The notes below the pieces were generated by a model. It saw only the letters and a program-made list of their open reading frames with translations. It was not told the origin of the DNA and made no database searches. Below are positions 27,558 to 36,022 of a DNA stretch of 64,000 bases, one piece after another; positions within the stretch are counted from its first letter, which is position 1, and every line of letters begins with the position of its first letter. The stretch spans positions 310,001 to 374,000 of the forward strand of contig NZ_NPKJ01000068.1 of the NCBI RefSeq assembly GCF_002284575.1, read 5' to 3'. Made by a program: the position numbers and the translations under genes. This DNA comes from Mesorhizobium temperatum. Lineage in GTDB: Bacteria > Pseudomonadota > Alphaproteobacteria > Rhizobiales > Rhizobiaceae.

Positions 27558-28832
27558 ATGGCGCAGAAGACGATCGCGTTTTTTCCGGAAGCGGCCTACG
27601 GCCCGGCGCTCAATTCCGTCGGCATCGCCCAGGCGGTCGAGGCGCGCGGCCACAGAGCGGTGTTCCTGTCGGACCCCGGCTTCGTCGACGTCTACAAGGG
27701 CTACGGCTTCGAGGCACATCCGGTGAACCTGTCCAAGCCGATGCCGCCGGAGCAGATGGCCAAGTTCTGGGAAGACTTCATCAACGGCCACATCCCGAAT
27801 TTCCGCAAATCGCCCTACGACCAGGTCGACAACTACGTGAGGGATTGCTGGACGGCGATCGTCGACAGCGCCAAATGGGCTGAGAAGGATCTGCCCGGAG
27901 TGCTTGCGGCGATCAAGCCCGATGTCATCTGCGTCGACAATGTCATCCTGTTTCCGGCGATCAAGCAGTATGGCAAGCCGTGGGTGCGCGTCATCTCCTG
28001 CTCGGAAAACGAGATCGAGGACGAGGATATCCCGCCGCATCTGTCCGGCTGCGGCGAGAACGACCACGCCTGTCATGAGCGCTACCGCAACCATTTCAAC
28101 GCCGTCATCAAGCCGATCCATGACGACTTCAACGCATTTTTGAAAGCGAACAACGAAGCGCCTTATCCGATCGGCCAGTTCTTCGAGGCCTCGCCCTACC
28201 TCAACCTGCTACTCTATCCCGAGGCGGCAAAGTTCAAGCGCCGCCATCCGCTCGACCCGGCAAAGTTCCAGTATCTGGAAGGCTGCGTACGGCAGGAGAA
28301 GCCCTACACCGTGCCGACCTTCGCAAAAAACAATGACGGGCCGCTGCTCTATGTTTCCTTCGGCAGCCTTGGCGCCGGCGATGTCGACCTGCTGAAGCGC
28401 ATCATCGCGACGCTGGGCAAGACGCGCTACCGGGCGCTGGTCAATGTCGGCGGCTACAAGGACCAGTACGCGCAAGTGCCCGGCAACGTCATCGTCGAGA
28501 GCTGGTTCCCGCAGCCTTCGGTCATCCCGCAGGTCGATGCGGTGATCCACCATGGCGGCAACAACTCGTTCACCGAGTGTCTCTACTTCGGCAAGCCGGC
28601 GATCATCATGCCCTACGTCTGGGACGGCCACGACAACGCGACCCGGGTCGAGGAGACCGGCCACGGCTTCGGCATGCCGCGCTACGACTGGAGCGACGCC
28701 GAGTTGATCGCCAGGATTGAAACCTGCCTGACGGACCTGGCAATCAAGGCCAAGCTGGCGAAGACGTCGGCGCAGATGCAATCGCAGAACGGCCCGGAGA
28801 AAGCGGCGGGGCTGCTGGAGAAGCTGCTGTGA
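27558..28832 (+). CDS. GT1-type glycosyltransferase, MGT-like (copy B)
   Basis: A 424-residue GT-B glycosyltransferase paralogous to the one at 20912 (shared FFPEAAYGPALNSVGIAQAV-type start, SFGSLGAGDVDLL, and at about residues 331-338 HHGGNNSF with MPYVWDGHDNATR). The two are on opposite arms of the same divergon. Differences are concentrated in the acceptor-side loops, consistent with either a heteromer or two successive transfers; this is inference. A good Shine-Dalgarno (GGAGGAG) lies 7 bases upstream of the ATG. It follows the ABC ATPase by 17 bp. Confidence 0.85.
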   Translation: MAQKTIAFFPEAAYGPALNSVGIAQAVEARGHRAVFLSDPGFVDVYKGYGFEAHPVNLSKPMPPEQMAKFWEDFINGHIPNFRKSPYDQVDNYVRDCWTAIVDSAKWAEKDLPGVLAAIKPDVICVDNVILFPAIKQYGKPWVRVISCSENEIEDEDIPPHLSGCGENDHACHERYRNHFNAVIKPIHDDFNAFLKANNEAPYPIGQFFEASPYLNLLLYPEAAKFKRRHPLDPAKFQYLEGCVRQEKPYTVPTFAKNNDGPLLYVSFGSLGAGDVDLLKRIIATLGKTRYRALVNVGGYKDQYAQVPGNVIVESWFPQPSVIPQVDAVIHHGGNNSFTECLYFGKPAIIMPYVWDGHDNATRVEETGHGFGMPRYDWSDAELIARIETCLTDLAIKAKLAKTSAQMQSQNGPEKAAGLLEKLL

Positions 28833-28929
28833 CCGGGCTGATGGGTATGGCGTTCCTTCGCGCCCCCCTCTGTCCTGCCGTAGAGCGTAGCCACCTCGAA
28901 AATGAGCATCGCGCCGGCGGAGCACCCGC

Positions 28930-29280
28930 ATGACCTCCTCCGCGCCGCATCTCCACCAAGCCTCGACCCGCACCGACCTCGTCGACTGGGGCGCACAGCC
29001 GGATGCGCTGGAAGGCGCTTCGTACTCCACCGGCAGGCTGGTGCACAAGGGGCCGAACAACCAGCCGGAATCCGGCATCTGGGTCTGCACGCCCGGCCGC
29101 TGGCGGCTGGCGATCCCGCGCGACGAATTGTGCCATTTCGTTGCCGGCCGCGCGACCTACCGATCGGACGACGGCGAGGTGATAGACGTCTCCGCCGCCA
29201 CGGTGGTCATGTTCCCGGCCGGCTGGGCGGGCGAATGCACCGTCCACGAGACCATCCGCAACATTTACATGCTGGCCTGA
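28930..29280 (+). CDS. Small cupin, DUF861-like (copy 1)
   Basis: A 116-residue single-domain cupin. It shows RDELCHFVAGRATYR near residues 67-81 and the second motif with VHETIRNIYM at the C-terminus. The usual first-motif His-x-His pair is replaced by Glu and His (DELCHF); a second His lies in the C-terminal motif. It has the core DLVDWGA, CTPGRWRLAI, GEVI, FPAGWAGECTVHET, all shared with the next gene. Cupins of this group often bind a metal and act on amides or sugars; the reaction here is not known. It lies 98 bp after the glycosyltransferase. Confidence 0.78.
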   Translation: MTSSAPHLHQASTRTDLVDWGAQPDALEGASYSTGRLVHKGPNNQPESGIWVCTPGRWRLAIPRDELCHFVAGRATYRSDDGEVIDVSAATVVMFPAGWAGECTVHETIRNIYMLA

Positions 29281-29304
29281 AGCCAGCCACTGGAGCTTTA
29301 CGAC

Positions 29305-29649
29305 ATGCCGGCACCGATCATGAAATCGCCGCTCGCCCTCACCGACCTCGTCGACTGGGGCGTCATCCCCACCATGATCGAGGGAGGATCCCGCACCTCC
29401 GGCAAGCTGCTGCACAAGGGACCTGAGGGCCGCTCCGAATGCGGGCTGTGGGTCTGCACGCCGGGCAAATGGCACTGCCACGTCACCCGCGACGAGTTCT
29501 GCCATTTCCTCGAAGGCAGCTGCACCTATGTCCACGAATCCGGCGAGGTGATCGAGATCGAACCGGACACCGCAGCGTTCTTTCCGCAGGACTGGAAAGG
29601 CGTCTGCACCGTCCACGAGACCGTCAAGAAGGTCTACATGATCCGCTGA
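29305..29649 (+). CDS. Small cupin, DUF861-like (copy 2)
   Basis: A 114-residue cupin, tandem paralogue of the previous gene (25 bp between). Shared residues include DLVDWGVIP, LLHKGPEG, WVCTPGKWHCHVTRDEFCHFLEG, SGEVIEIEPDTAAFFPQDWKGVCTVHET. The additional WHCHV gives a histidine pair near the first motif that copy 1 lacks, so the two may differ in metal binding: copy 2 could be the catalytic one and copy 1 structural. The pair may form a heteromer or two bicupin-like domains in trans; this is inference. Confidence 0.78.
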   Translation: MPAPIMKSPLALTDLVDWGVIPTMIEGGSRTSGKLLHKGPEGRSECGLWVCTPGKWHCHVTRDEFCHFLEGSCTYVHESGEVIEIEPDTAAFFPQDWKGVCTVHETVKKVYMIR

Positions 29650-29657
29650 GCCTTCTC

Positions 29658-29780
29658 GATAATTCTACCCCTGCCGGACACCTGACGCGGTTTTCTCCGC
29701 TTCCGATGCTCACGGACTCCGACGTCCGCTCCGCTTCGGTTCTCGAAAACCACGTCATCTGTCTCGGCAGGGCGAATTCT
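29658..29780. repeat. Diverged copy of the 129-bp palindromic repeat, inverted
   Basis: The stretch CTCCGCTTCCGATGCTCACG ... GTCCGCTCCGCTTCGGTTCT is the reverse complement, with differences, of the core of the repeats at 59926 and 61032. Its outer arms (ATTCTACCCCTGCCGG and CTCGGCAGGGCGAATTCT) pair with each other but differ from those of the other two copies. It fills most of the 162 bp between the cupin pair and the aldehyde dehydrogenase. Confidence 0.55.
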
Positions 29781-29811
29781 CAAAAAGGCTCTGCACACAC
29801 GAGAGGACAGA

Positions 29812-31320
29812 ATGGACTTTTCACCTGACCGGCCGACCTTCTTCGTCAATCCGGACTATCGGCCGATGACCGGTGCGGCAAAACCGGTGATCGATCCGGC
29901 GACGCTGGAAACCGTCGGCGCGATTACCGCAGCCAGCGATGGCGAGGTCGACGCCATGCTGACCGCGGCGACCAAGGCGCAGGCGGCGTGGAAAAAACTC
30001 GACGCCAAGAGCCGTGCCAGGCATCTGCACGCAGTCGCCAACGCCATCGAGGCGGCCGACTTCACGCGCTGCGCCGAGCTGATGGTGCGCGAGATGGGCA
30101 AGCCCTATCCGGAAGCCATCGGCGAGATCGCCAACTGTGCACCGATCTTCCGCTACTACGCCGAAATGGCGCGTGACGACGCCGGCAAGATTGCCGGCAC
30201 GACGCAGACCGGCTCGTTCCAATATGCGCGCTACGAGCCTTACGGCACGTCCGTGCACATCATGCCCTACAATTTCCCGATCCTGTTGATGTGCTGGACC
30301 GTCGCCGCCTCGCTCGCCGCCGGCAATGCCTGCGTGATCAAGCCGGCCGAGGCGACGACACTGTCGACGCTGGATTACATGACCGTGTTTCGTCCTCTGC
30401 CTGAAGGCCTGGTCTCCTGCCTGCCCGGCGGGGCGGCCACCGCCCAGGCGCTGATCGCTTCCGACCGCACCCATGCGGTCGCCTTCACCGGCTCGGTCGC
30501 CGCCGGCAAGGCTGTAGCCGTCGCTTGCGCCGAACGCATGAAGCCTTGCGTTATCGAGGCCGGCGGCAGCGATCCGCTGATCATCAGCCAACACGCCCCG
30601 CTGGAGGTGGCGGCGGCCGGCAGCGTCACCGCCGCGTTCCACCTCACCGGCCAGGTCTGCACCTCGGCCGAACGGTTCTTTGTCGTCGATGCCGTTCACG
30701 ACCGTTTTGTCGAGCTGTTTGCCGAGAAGACACGTGCGCTGCGCATTGGCAACGGGCTGGACAAGACCGAGATCGGACCGCTGGTCAGCGAGGCGGCGCG
30801 GGCGAAAGTCATGCGGCTGGTCGATGATGCGATCCGCAGCGGCGCCAAGGCGGTCACCGGCGGGCGCATTCCACCGGCGCATAATGTCGGCTGGTTCTAC
30901 GAGCCGACGATCTTGGCCGGCGTCACGCCTGATATGGCGATCGTGCGCGAAGAGTGTTTCGGGCCGGTCGCCGCGATCTGCCGGGTCAAGGATTTCGATG
31001 AGGCGATAGCGCTTGCCAATGATAGCCCGTTCGGGCTCGGCGCCTCGGTCTTCACCACCGATCTCGCCGAAGCGCATGAGGCTGCGGAGCGGCTCGAGGC
31101 CGGCATGGTCTGGATCAACAATCCGCTGATCGACAATGACGCGCTGCCGTTCGGTGGCTGGAAGGCGTCGGGCCTCGGCCGCGAGCTTGGGCGCCAGGGG
31201 CTGGATGCCTTCCGCCGCTCGAAGATGGTGATCATCGACCACAAGCCAGCGATCCAGGGCTGGTGGTACCCCTACCCCGACAGCTGGTTCCGCGAATCTG
31301 GCGGACGCAAGCACGTATGA
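29812..31320 (+). CDS. NAD(P)-dependent aldehyde dehydrogenase
   Basis: A 502-residue ALDH of the succinate-semialdehyde type. Catalytic Cys283 lies in GQVCTSAER, and Glu249 in VIEAGGSDPLII, where the usual LELGGK core is altered. The NAD-binding FTGSVAAGKAV and late EECFGPVAAICRV are also present. It probably oxidises the aldehyde made by the FAD amine oxidase, completing the amine pathway. It is the last gene of the rightward arm; a 162-bp repeat-containing gap upstream could hold its own promoter. Confidence 0.88.
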   Translation: MDFSPDRPTFFVNPDYRPMTGAAKPVIDPATLETVGAITAASDGEVDAMLTAATKAQAAWKKLDAKSRARHLHAVANAIEAADFTRCAELMVREMGKPYPEAIGEIANCAPIFRYYAEMARDDAGKIAGTTQTGSFQYARYEPYGTSVHIMPYNFPILLMCWTVAASLAAGNACVIKPAEATTLSTLDYMTVFRPLPEGLVSCLPGGAATAQALIASDRTHAVAFTGSVAAGKAVAVACAERMKPCVIEAGGSDPLIISQHAPLEVAAAGSVTAAFHLTGQVCTSAERFFVVDAVHDRFVELFAEKTRALRIGNGLDKTEIGPLVSEAARAKVMRLVDDAIRSGAKAVTGGRIPPAHNVGWFYEPTILAGVTPDMAIVREECFGPVAAICRVKDFDEAIALANDSPFGLGASVFTTDLAEAHEAAERLEAGMVWINNPLIDNDALPFGGWKASGLGRELGRQGLDAFRRSKMVIIDHKPAIQGWWYPYPDSWFRESGGRKHV

Positions 31321-31356
31321 GATGACACAGGGTCAGCGCCGCCAAGGGCCGCCACT

Positions 31357-32304
31357 TCAGCGCAACGCCTTCTGGCCGCCCGCGGCGGTGATGACGCCGA
31401 CGATGATCAATCCGGTCAGCAGCAGCCGGACGCCGGCGCTGACGCCGAACGTGTTGAGCATGGTCAGCAGCAGCACCAGGAACAGGGCCGCGCCCCAGAC
31501 ACCCGGCACGTTGGCCTTGCCACCCGCCACCGACGTGCCGCCGATGACGACGACGGCGATCGAGGCCAGCAGGTACTCATTGCCGATATCGACATTGGCG
31601 CCGCGGAAATAGCCGGCGAGCAGCGCTCCGTCGAGGCCGCCGAGCGCGCCCGACAGCGTGTAGGTAAGAAAGCGGATGCGGCCGACATTGACGCCGGCCA
31701 GCCACGCCGCGCGGATGTTCTGGCCGATCGCCAGCACCGAACGGCCATAGATCATGCGCTGCAGCGCGATCGCAGCGCCGATGGTGAACAGCACGGTGAG
31801 GATCGCCAGCACCGGAATACCAAGAATCTGCCGGTTGGTGAAATCGGCGAAGCCTGGCGGCGGCTTGATCTGCAAGCCGCGTCCGTAGCTGATGTCGATC
31901 GACTGGATGATGAAGCTGGCCGACAGAGTGGCGATGATCGGCGGAATGCGCAGCGCCCAGATCAAGAGATAATTGGCGGCGCCGATCGCCATGCCGCAGG
32001 CCAGCGCCGCCAGCAGCCCGACGGCGATCATCGAATCGTTGCCGTCCATCACCTTCATGGCGACGGCGCTGGCGAGGCCGATATTGGCCGGCAGCGACAG
32101 GTCGACGTTGCCCGGCCCGAGCGTGATGACGAACATCTGGCCGACACCGACGATGACGGTGAAGACGGCGAGCGAAAGTGCCGCCGTGATCATGCCGCCG
32201 CCGCCATAGCCGCCGGTGAAGGCGACCGTCGCCAGCCACACCAGCAGCGCGCCGATGAAGGACCAGATCCAGGGTTTGGCGAGCAGCAACCGCAACGAGG
32301 CCAT
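31357..32304 (-). CDS. Ribose-type ABC permease 2
   Basis: A 315-residue permease of the RbsC class with eight or nine spans; MFVITLGPGNVDLSLPANIGLASA is the sugar-permease signature. The SIAVVVIGGTSVAGGKANVPG motif is at about residues 233-253. It is the last gene of a four-gene importer and starts 3 bp after the stop codon of permease 1. It converges on the aldehyde dehydrogenase, 36 bp away. Confidence 0.9.
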   Translation of the reverse strand: MASLRLLLAKPWIWSFIGALLVWLATVAFTGGYGGGGMITAALSLAVFTVIVGVGQMFVITLGPGNVDLSLPANIGLASAVAMKVMDGNDSMIAVGLLAALACGMAIGAANYLLIWALRIPPIIATLSASFIIQSIDISYGRGLQIKPPPGFADFTNRQILGIPVLAILTVLFTIGAAIALQRMIYGRSVLAIGQNIRAAWLAGVNVGRIRFLTYTLSGALGGLDGALLAGYFRGANVDIGNEYLLASIAVVVIGGTSVAGGKANVPGVWGAALFLVLLLTMLNTFGVSAGVRLLLTGLIIVGVITAAGGQKALR

Positions 32305-32307
32305 CGC

Positions 32308-33300
32308 TCACCTCTCCCTGCGGCTGATCAGCACCCGGGCCGCCAGCACGATGATCAGGATCGCGCCATTGGCGGCCACCTGCCAGTCGGGCGGAATGTG
32401 CATGAAGGTCAGCAGCGGCGACGCCGACAGCGCCAACGTCAGCGCGCCGATCACCGCGCCGATCGGCGACACCCGGCCGCCGACGAATTCGCCGCCGCCG
32501 AGGATGACTCCGGCGATCGAAAGCAGCGTATAGCCATTGCCGATATTGGCATCGCCCGAGGTGGTGATGCCGATCAGGGCCATGCCGGACAAAACGCCGA
32601 ACAGGCCGGTCAATGCGAACAGCACGACCTTGGTCTTGAGCAGCGACCAGCCGGCACGGCTGAGGGCCGCGGCATTGCCGCCCGATCCGCGCAGGATGAC
32701 GCCATAGGAGGTTCGCATCAGCCCGAAATGAACGACCGCCGCGATCAGCAGCGCCGCGATGATCGGAAAGGGAACAAAAGGCGGCTTGAAGGCCATCAGC
32801 GACAGCAGCCAGTCCGGCGCCTTGCCGCCGGGCTTCGGCAGGATGAGGATGGCGAGGCCCTGCCAGACAAAACTCATGCCGAGCGTCACCACGATCGAAG
32901 GCAGATTGCGCAAGTGGATCAGCGCGCCGAGCAGCGCATAGACGCCGATCGATCCGAGCAGGATCGCGACGCCGACCAGCGGCGCGTCCTTCAGCCACGT
33001 CGCCGTGACGCAGCCGACGAAACCGACGAACGTGCCGATCGACAGGTCCAGCTCGTTGCCGGCGATGACGAACATCTGCGCGATCGTCGCCAACGCGATC
33101 GGGATCGCCAGGTTAAGCATCAGGCTGAAGCCGAAATAGCTGATGGCGCGCGGGTTGAGCCAGGCGATCGCCAGCAGCACCAGCACCAGCGACAATGCCG
33201 GCAGCAGCCCGCGCAGCAGGCGCGCCCGCGCCAGCGCGCTGCGCTCGGAAGAACTCTTGGGGCCGGTCTCGACGGGTGCTGCCGTCATCTCAGGCCGCAT
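32308..33300 (-). CDS. Ribose-type ABC permease 1
   Basis: A 330-residue RbsC-type permease. It shows MFVIAGNELDLSIGTFVGFVG at about residues 76-96 and the late LSIAGVILGGGEFVGGRVSPIGA. The ATG at 33300 overlaps the ATPase stop by 11 bp; an ATG at 33288 directly after the stop codon is an equally good start. The cognate ATPase and binding protein lie just upstream. Confidence 0.9.
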   Translation of the reverse strand: MRPEMTAAPVETGPKSSSERSALARARLLRGLLPALSLVLVLLAIAWLNPRAISYFGFSLMLNLAIPIALATIAQMFVIAGNELDLSIGTFVGFVGCVTATWLKDAPLVGVAILLGSIGVYALLGALIHLRNLPSIVVTLGMSFVWQGLAILILPKPGGKAPDWLLSLMAFKPPFVPFPIIAALLIAAVVHFGLMRTSYGVILRGSGGNAAALSRAGWSLLKTKVVLFALTGLFGVLSGMALIGITTSGDANIGNGYTLLSIAGVILGGGEFVGGRVSPIGAVIGALTLALSASPLLTFMHIPPDWQVAANGAILIIVLAARVLISRRER

Positions 33301-34759
33301 CGCCGAACGAGGACTGGATGATCTTTTCCTCCGTCAGCTCGTCGCGACCAAGGTTGGCGACGATCCGGCCGTTCTTGAAGACATAGACTTGGTGGCAATT
33401 GTCGAGCTCTTCGGTTTCCGTGGTGTACCAGAGGAAGGTACGGCCGCGGCCAGCCTCTTCGCGCACAAGGTCGTAGACCTCGAGCTTGGTGCCGATATCG
33501 ACGCCGCGCATCGGGTCGTCCATCAGCACGATCTTCGCGTCGGAACCGAGCGCCCGGGCAAACAGGGCCTTCTGCTGGCTGCCGCCGGACAGCGAATAGA
33601 TGTTGTTGTTCATGTCGGGCGTGCGGATGCCGATCTTTTTTTGCCAAAAAGTTGCGAGCTCGGCTTCGCGCTGCGGCGAGATCAGCAGGCCGTTGCGCAA
33701 TCGTGCCAGCGAACGGATGCCGATGTTTTGCGCAATCGACCATTGCGGGAAAATCCCGTCCGACTGGCGGTCGCCAGCCACCAGCGCCACCGGCGCGGTG
33801 ACCTCGATGCCGGTTTTAGAGCGCGCCGCGGCGGCGAAGATCGCCAGCAGCAGGTCGGTCTGTCCATGGCCGGCCAGCCCGGCAAGGCCGATGATCTCGC
33901 CGGCATGCGCCACAAGTTCGTTGCCGTCCTCTTGCCGCGCCGGCCGGGCCCGGACCCGTAACGGGCCGGTCTCCGGCTTTTGGGTCGCGATTTCGGCCGC
34001 GATCTTCTCACGCGCTTCCGCTCCACCCATGGTCGTCACCAGCCTGTCGCGGTCGAAAGCCTTCGCCGCGTCTGACGCAACGACCTTGCCGTCGCGCATC
34101 ACCACGATGCGGTCGGCATTTCCGAGCACCTCGCCCAGAACATGCGAGATCAGGATGCAGCTCTTGCCCCCGGCGACAAAGCGCCTGACGAAGGCCAGCA
34201 ACTGGCCGGCCGTATGCGCGTCGAGCGAGGATGTCGGCTCGTCGAGGATGACCAGTTCGAGCGGATCCTGCGTCACCGTGAAGGCACGCGCCACCTCGAC
34301 CATCTGCCGCCTGCCGATGGAAAGGTCGCTGGCGACATCGGAGGCGGAGATGCTGTGGCCAGGGAATATCTCGTCGAGCTTGGCCGCGATGAGATCGGCC
34401 GCCTTGCGCCGCCAGCCGAGGCCGCGCAGCGCCGGGTGGTTGATGCGCGCGTTCTCGGCGATGCTGAGATTCGGGCACAGCGAGAGTTCCTGGAACACGC
34501 AGCGTATGCCGAGCTGTTGGGCGCGCGGCACCGAATAATTGCCCTCGATGCCGCCACGCACCGTGATCCGACCGCTGTCGGGGACAAGTGTGCCCGACAG
34601 CATGTGCATCAGTGTCGACTTGCCAGCGCCATTGTGGCCGACGAGACCGACGCATTCACCGGCTCGGACGTGGAAATCGACGCCGGCGAGCGCCCGGACC
34701 GCGCCGAAATGTTTTTCGGCGCCGTCCAGCCTGATGATGTCTGCGCCGGCCTCGGGCAT
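33290..34759 (-). CDS. Ribose-type ABC importer ATPase, two-domain
   Basis: A 489-residue dual ATPase of the RbsA type. The N-terminal domain has Walker A VGHNGAGKST near residues 39-48, the signature LSIGRRQMVEVAR and Walker B LVILDEPTSSLD. The C-terminal domain lacks a normal P-loop (LAGLAGHGQTDLLLAIF), as is usual, but has the signature LSGGSQQKALFAR and VLMDDPMRGVD. The start at 34759 is preferred: upstream codons of the open frame run into the binding-protein gene with unlikely composition. The Shine-Dalgarno is poor, so translation may depend on the upstream gene. Confidence 0.92.
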   Translation of the reverse strand: MPEAGADIIRLDGAEKHFGAVRALAGVDFHVRAGECVGLVGHNGAGKSTLMHMLSGTLVPDSGRITVRGGIEGNYSVPRAQQLGIRCVFQELSLCPNLSIAENARINHPALRGLGWRRKAADLIAAKLDEIFPGHSISASDVASDLSIGRRQMVEVARAFTVTQDPLELVILDEPTSSLDAHTAGQLLAFVRRFVAGGKSCILISHVLGEVLGNADRIVVMRDGKVVASDAAKAFDRDRLVTTMGGAEAREKIAAEIATQKPETGPLRVRARPARQEDGNELVAHAGEIIGLAGLAGHGQTDLLLAIFAAAARSKTGIEVTAPVALVAGDRQSDGIFPQWSIAQNIGIRSLARLRNGLLISPQREAELATFWQKKIGIRTPDMNNNIYSLSGGSQQKALFARALGSDAKIVLMDDPMRGVDIGTKLEVYDLVREEAGRGRTFLWYTTETEELDNCHQVYVFKNGRIVANLGRDELTEEKIIQSSFGDAA

Positions 34760-34808
34760 CCCTAGCGATATCCGGTCGGCGACGCGTGCGGCATTGGATG
34801 TGCCATGC

Positions 34809-35822
34809 TCACTTGATGTTGGCTTTGATGGCCGCGATGGCGTCTTCCTGCGTGTATTCGTGGCTGGCGACGCCGCCCTTGGGGATGTTCGGCAACTCGG
34901 CCTCGAAGGTATCCTGGGTGAAGGCGAGGTATGGCACCAACAGGTCATGTGGCACATCCGTGCGGCCGTCGAGCACCTGCTGCGCCACCCAGAAGGCCAG
35001 CGAAGACACGCCCGGCGCGATGGATGCCGACCAGGTCTGGTAGCCGTCCTTGTCCTTCTGTTCCTTCCACCACTGCAACTCATCCTGACGGTTGCCCATG
35101 ATGATGGTCGGGCGCGGTTTGCCGGCGGCGGCGAACGCTTGTGCCGCGCCATAGCCGTCGCCGCCCTGATCGACGACGCCGACGATTTCCGGCAGCGACG
35201 GCAGGATCGTCGCGACCGCCTTCTGTGCCGTGGTCTGATCCCAGTCGCCGGTCACCGAACCGACGATCTTGAACTCGGGATGGGCGGCGACGCCCTCCAG
35301 GATTCCGGCATGGATGGCGTCGTCGATCGACGTGCCGGCAAGGCCGCGGATTTCCAGCAGATTGCCGCCCTCGGGATGGAACTTGGCCATCTGCTCGACC
35401 TCCTGCCTGCCCATGTCCTTGAAGTCGACGACCACGCGATAAGCGCAGGGCTCGGTGACGATGCCGTCGAAGGAGACAACGACGATGCCGGCATCGCAGG
35501 CCTGCTTGACAGCGCCGTTGAGCGCGTCCGGCGAGGCGGCGTTGATGACGATGGCGTCATAGCCTTGCAGGATCAGGTTCTGGACCTGGGCTGCCTGGGT
35601 CGGCACCTCCTTGTCGGCCGTCGTGAAAATGTCTGCGGCGGCGACCACCCCGTCGGCGACCGCTTTTTTGGTGACGATGGCATAGCTGTTGAGCATCGCC
35701 TGCCGCCATGAATTGCCGGCATAGTTGTTGGAAAATGCGATCTTCTTGTCGCTGGTGTCGGCAAGCGCGGCGCCTGACGCGAGCATCGCCGCCAGGGCAC
35801 TCAAGACGAGTATCTTCTTCAT
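34809..35822 (-). CDS. Ribose-type ABC binding protein
   Basis: A 337-residue periplasmic binding protein of type I fold (Peripla_BP_4). A short signal peptide (MKKILVLSALAAMLASGAALA) is followed by KKIAFSNNYAGNSWRQAML. Motifs of the sugar-binding class are LILQGYDAIVINAASPDALN, VVSFDG and VVDQGGDGYGAAQAFAAAGKPRPTIIMGN. It heads the operon, with GGGAGG upstream of the start. The sugar or polyol ligand cannot be read. Confidence 0.9.
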   Translation of the reverse strand: MKKILVLSALAAMLASGAALADTSDKKIAFSNNYAGNSWRQAMLNSYAIVTKKAVADGVVAAADIFTTADKEVPTQAAQVQNLILQGYDAIVINAASPDALNGAVKQACDAGIVVVSFDGIVTEPCAYRVVVDFKDMGRQEVEQMAKFHPEGGNLLEIRGLAGTSIDDAIHAGILEGVAAHPEFKIVGSVTGDWDQTTAQKAVATILPSLPEIVGVVDQGGDGYGAAQAFAAAGKPRPTIIMGNRQDELQWWKEQKDKDGYQTWSASIAPGVSSLAFWVAQQVLDGRTDVPHDLLVPYLAFTQDTFEAELPNIPKGGVASHEYTQEDAIAAIKANIK

Positions 35823-35892
35823 GTGTTATCCTCCCATGATTGCTGGTCGTTGTTGGCTGCTGGTGGCTGTTATGACGACCCTCGTTTCAATA

Positions 35893-35903
35893 TTGTCAGA
35901 CAA
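35893..35903. promoter_or_regulatory. FCD/GntR-type operator palindrome upstream of the sugar importer
   Basis: TTGTCAGACAA is a perfect 11-bp palindrome and fits the FadR/FCD consensus TNGTNNNACNA. It lies about 70 bp upstream of the sugar importer start and about 130 bp upstream of the glucan hydrolase start; either could be controlled. A similar half, TTGTCAAC, follows 16 bases downstream. No cognate regulator is adjacent. Confidence 0.55.
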
Positions 35904-36022
35904 ATTTAGATGGGCGCACTTGTCAACAGCGATCGGTGACGGTTTGACGATCAACTTGCGGTGCGATGATTGAAAAGCGTTCGGCTCCTGGTCTAGGGGT
36001 GGGGCAGGAGACCGAAATCGAG

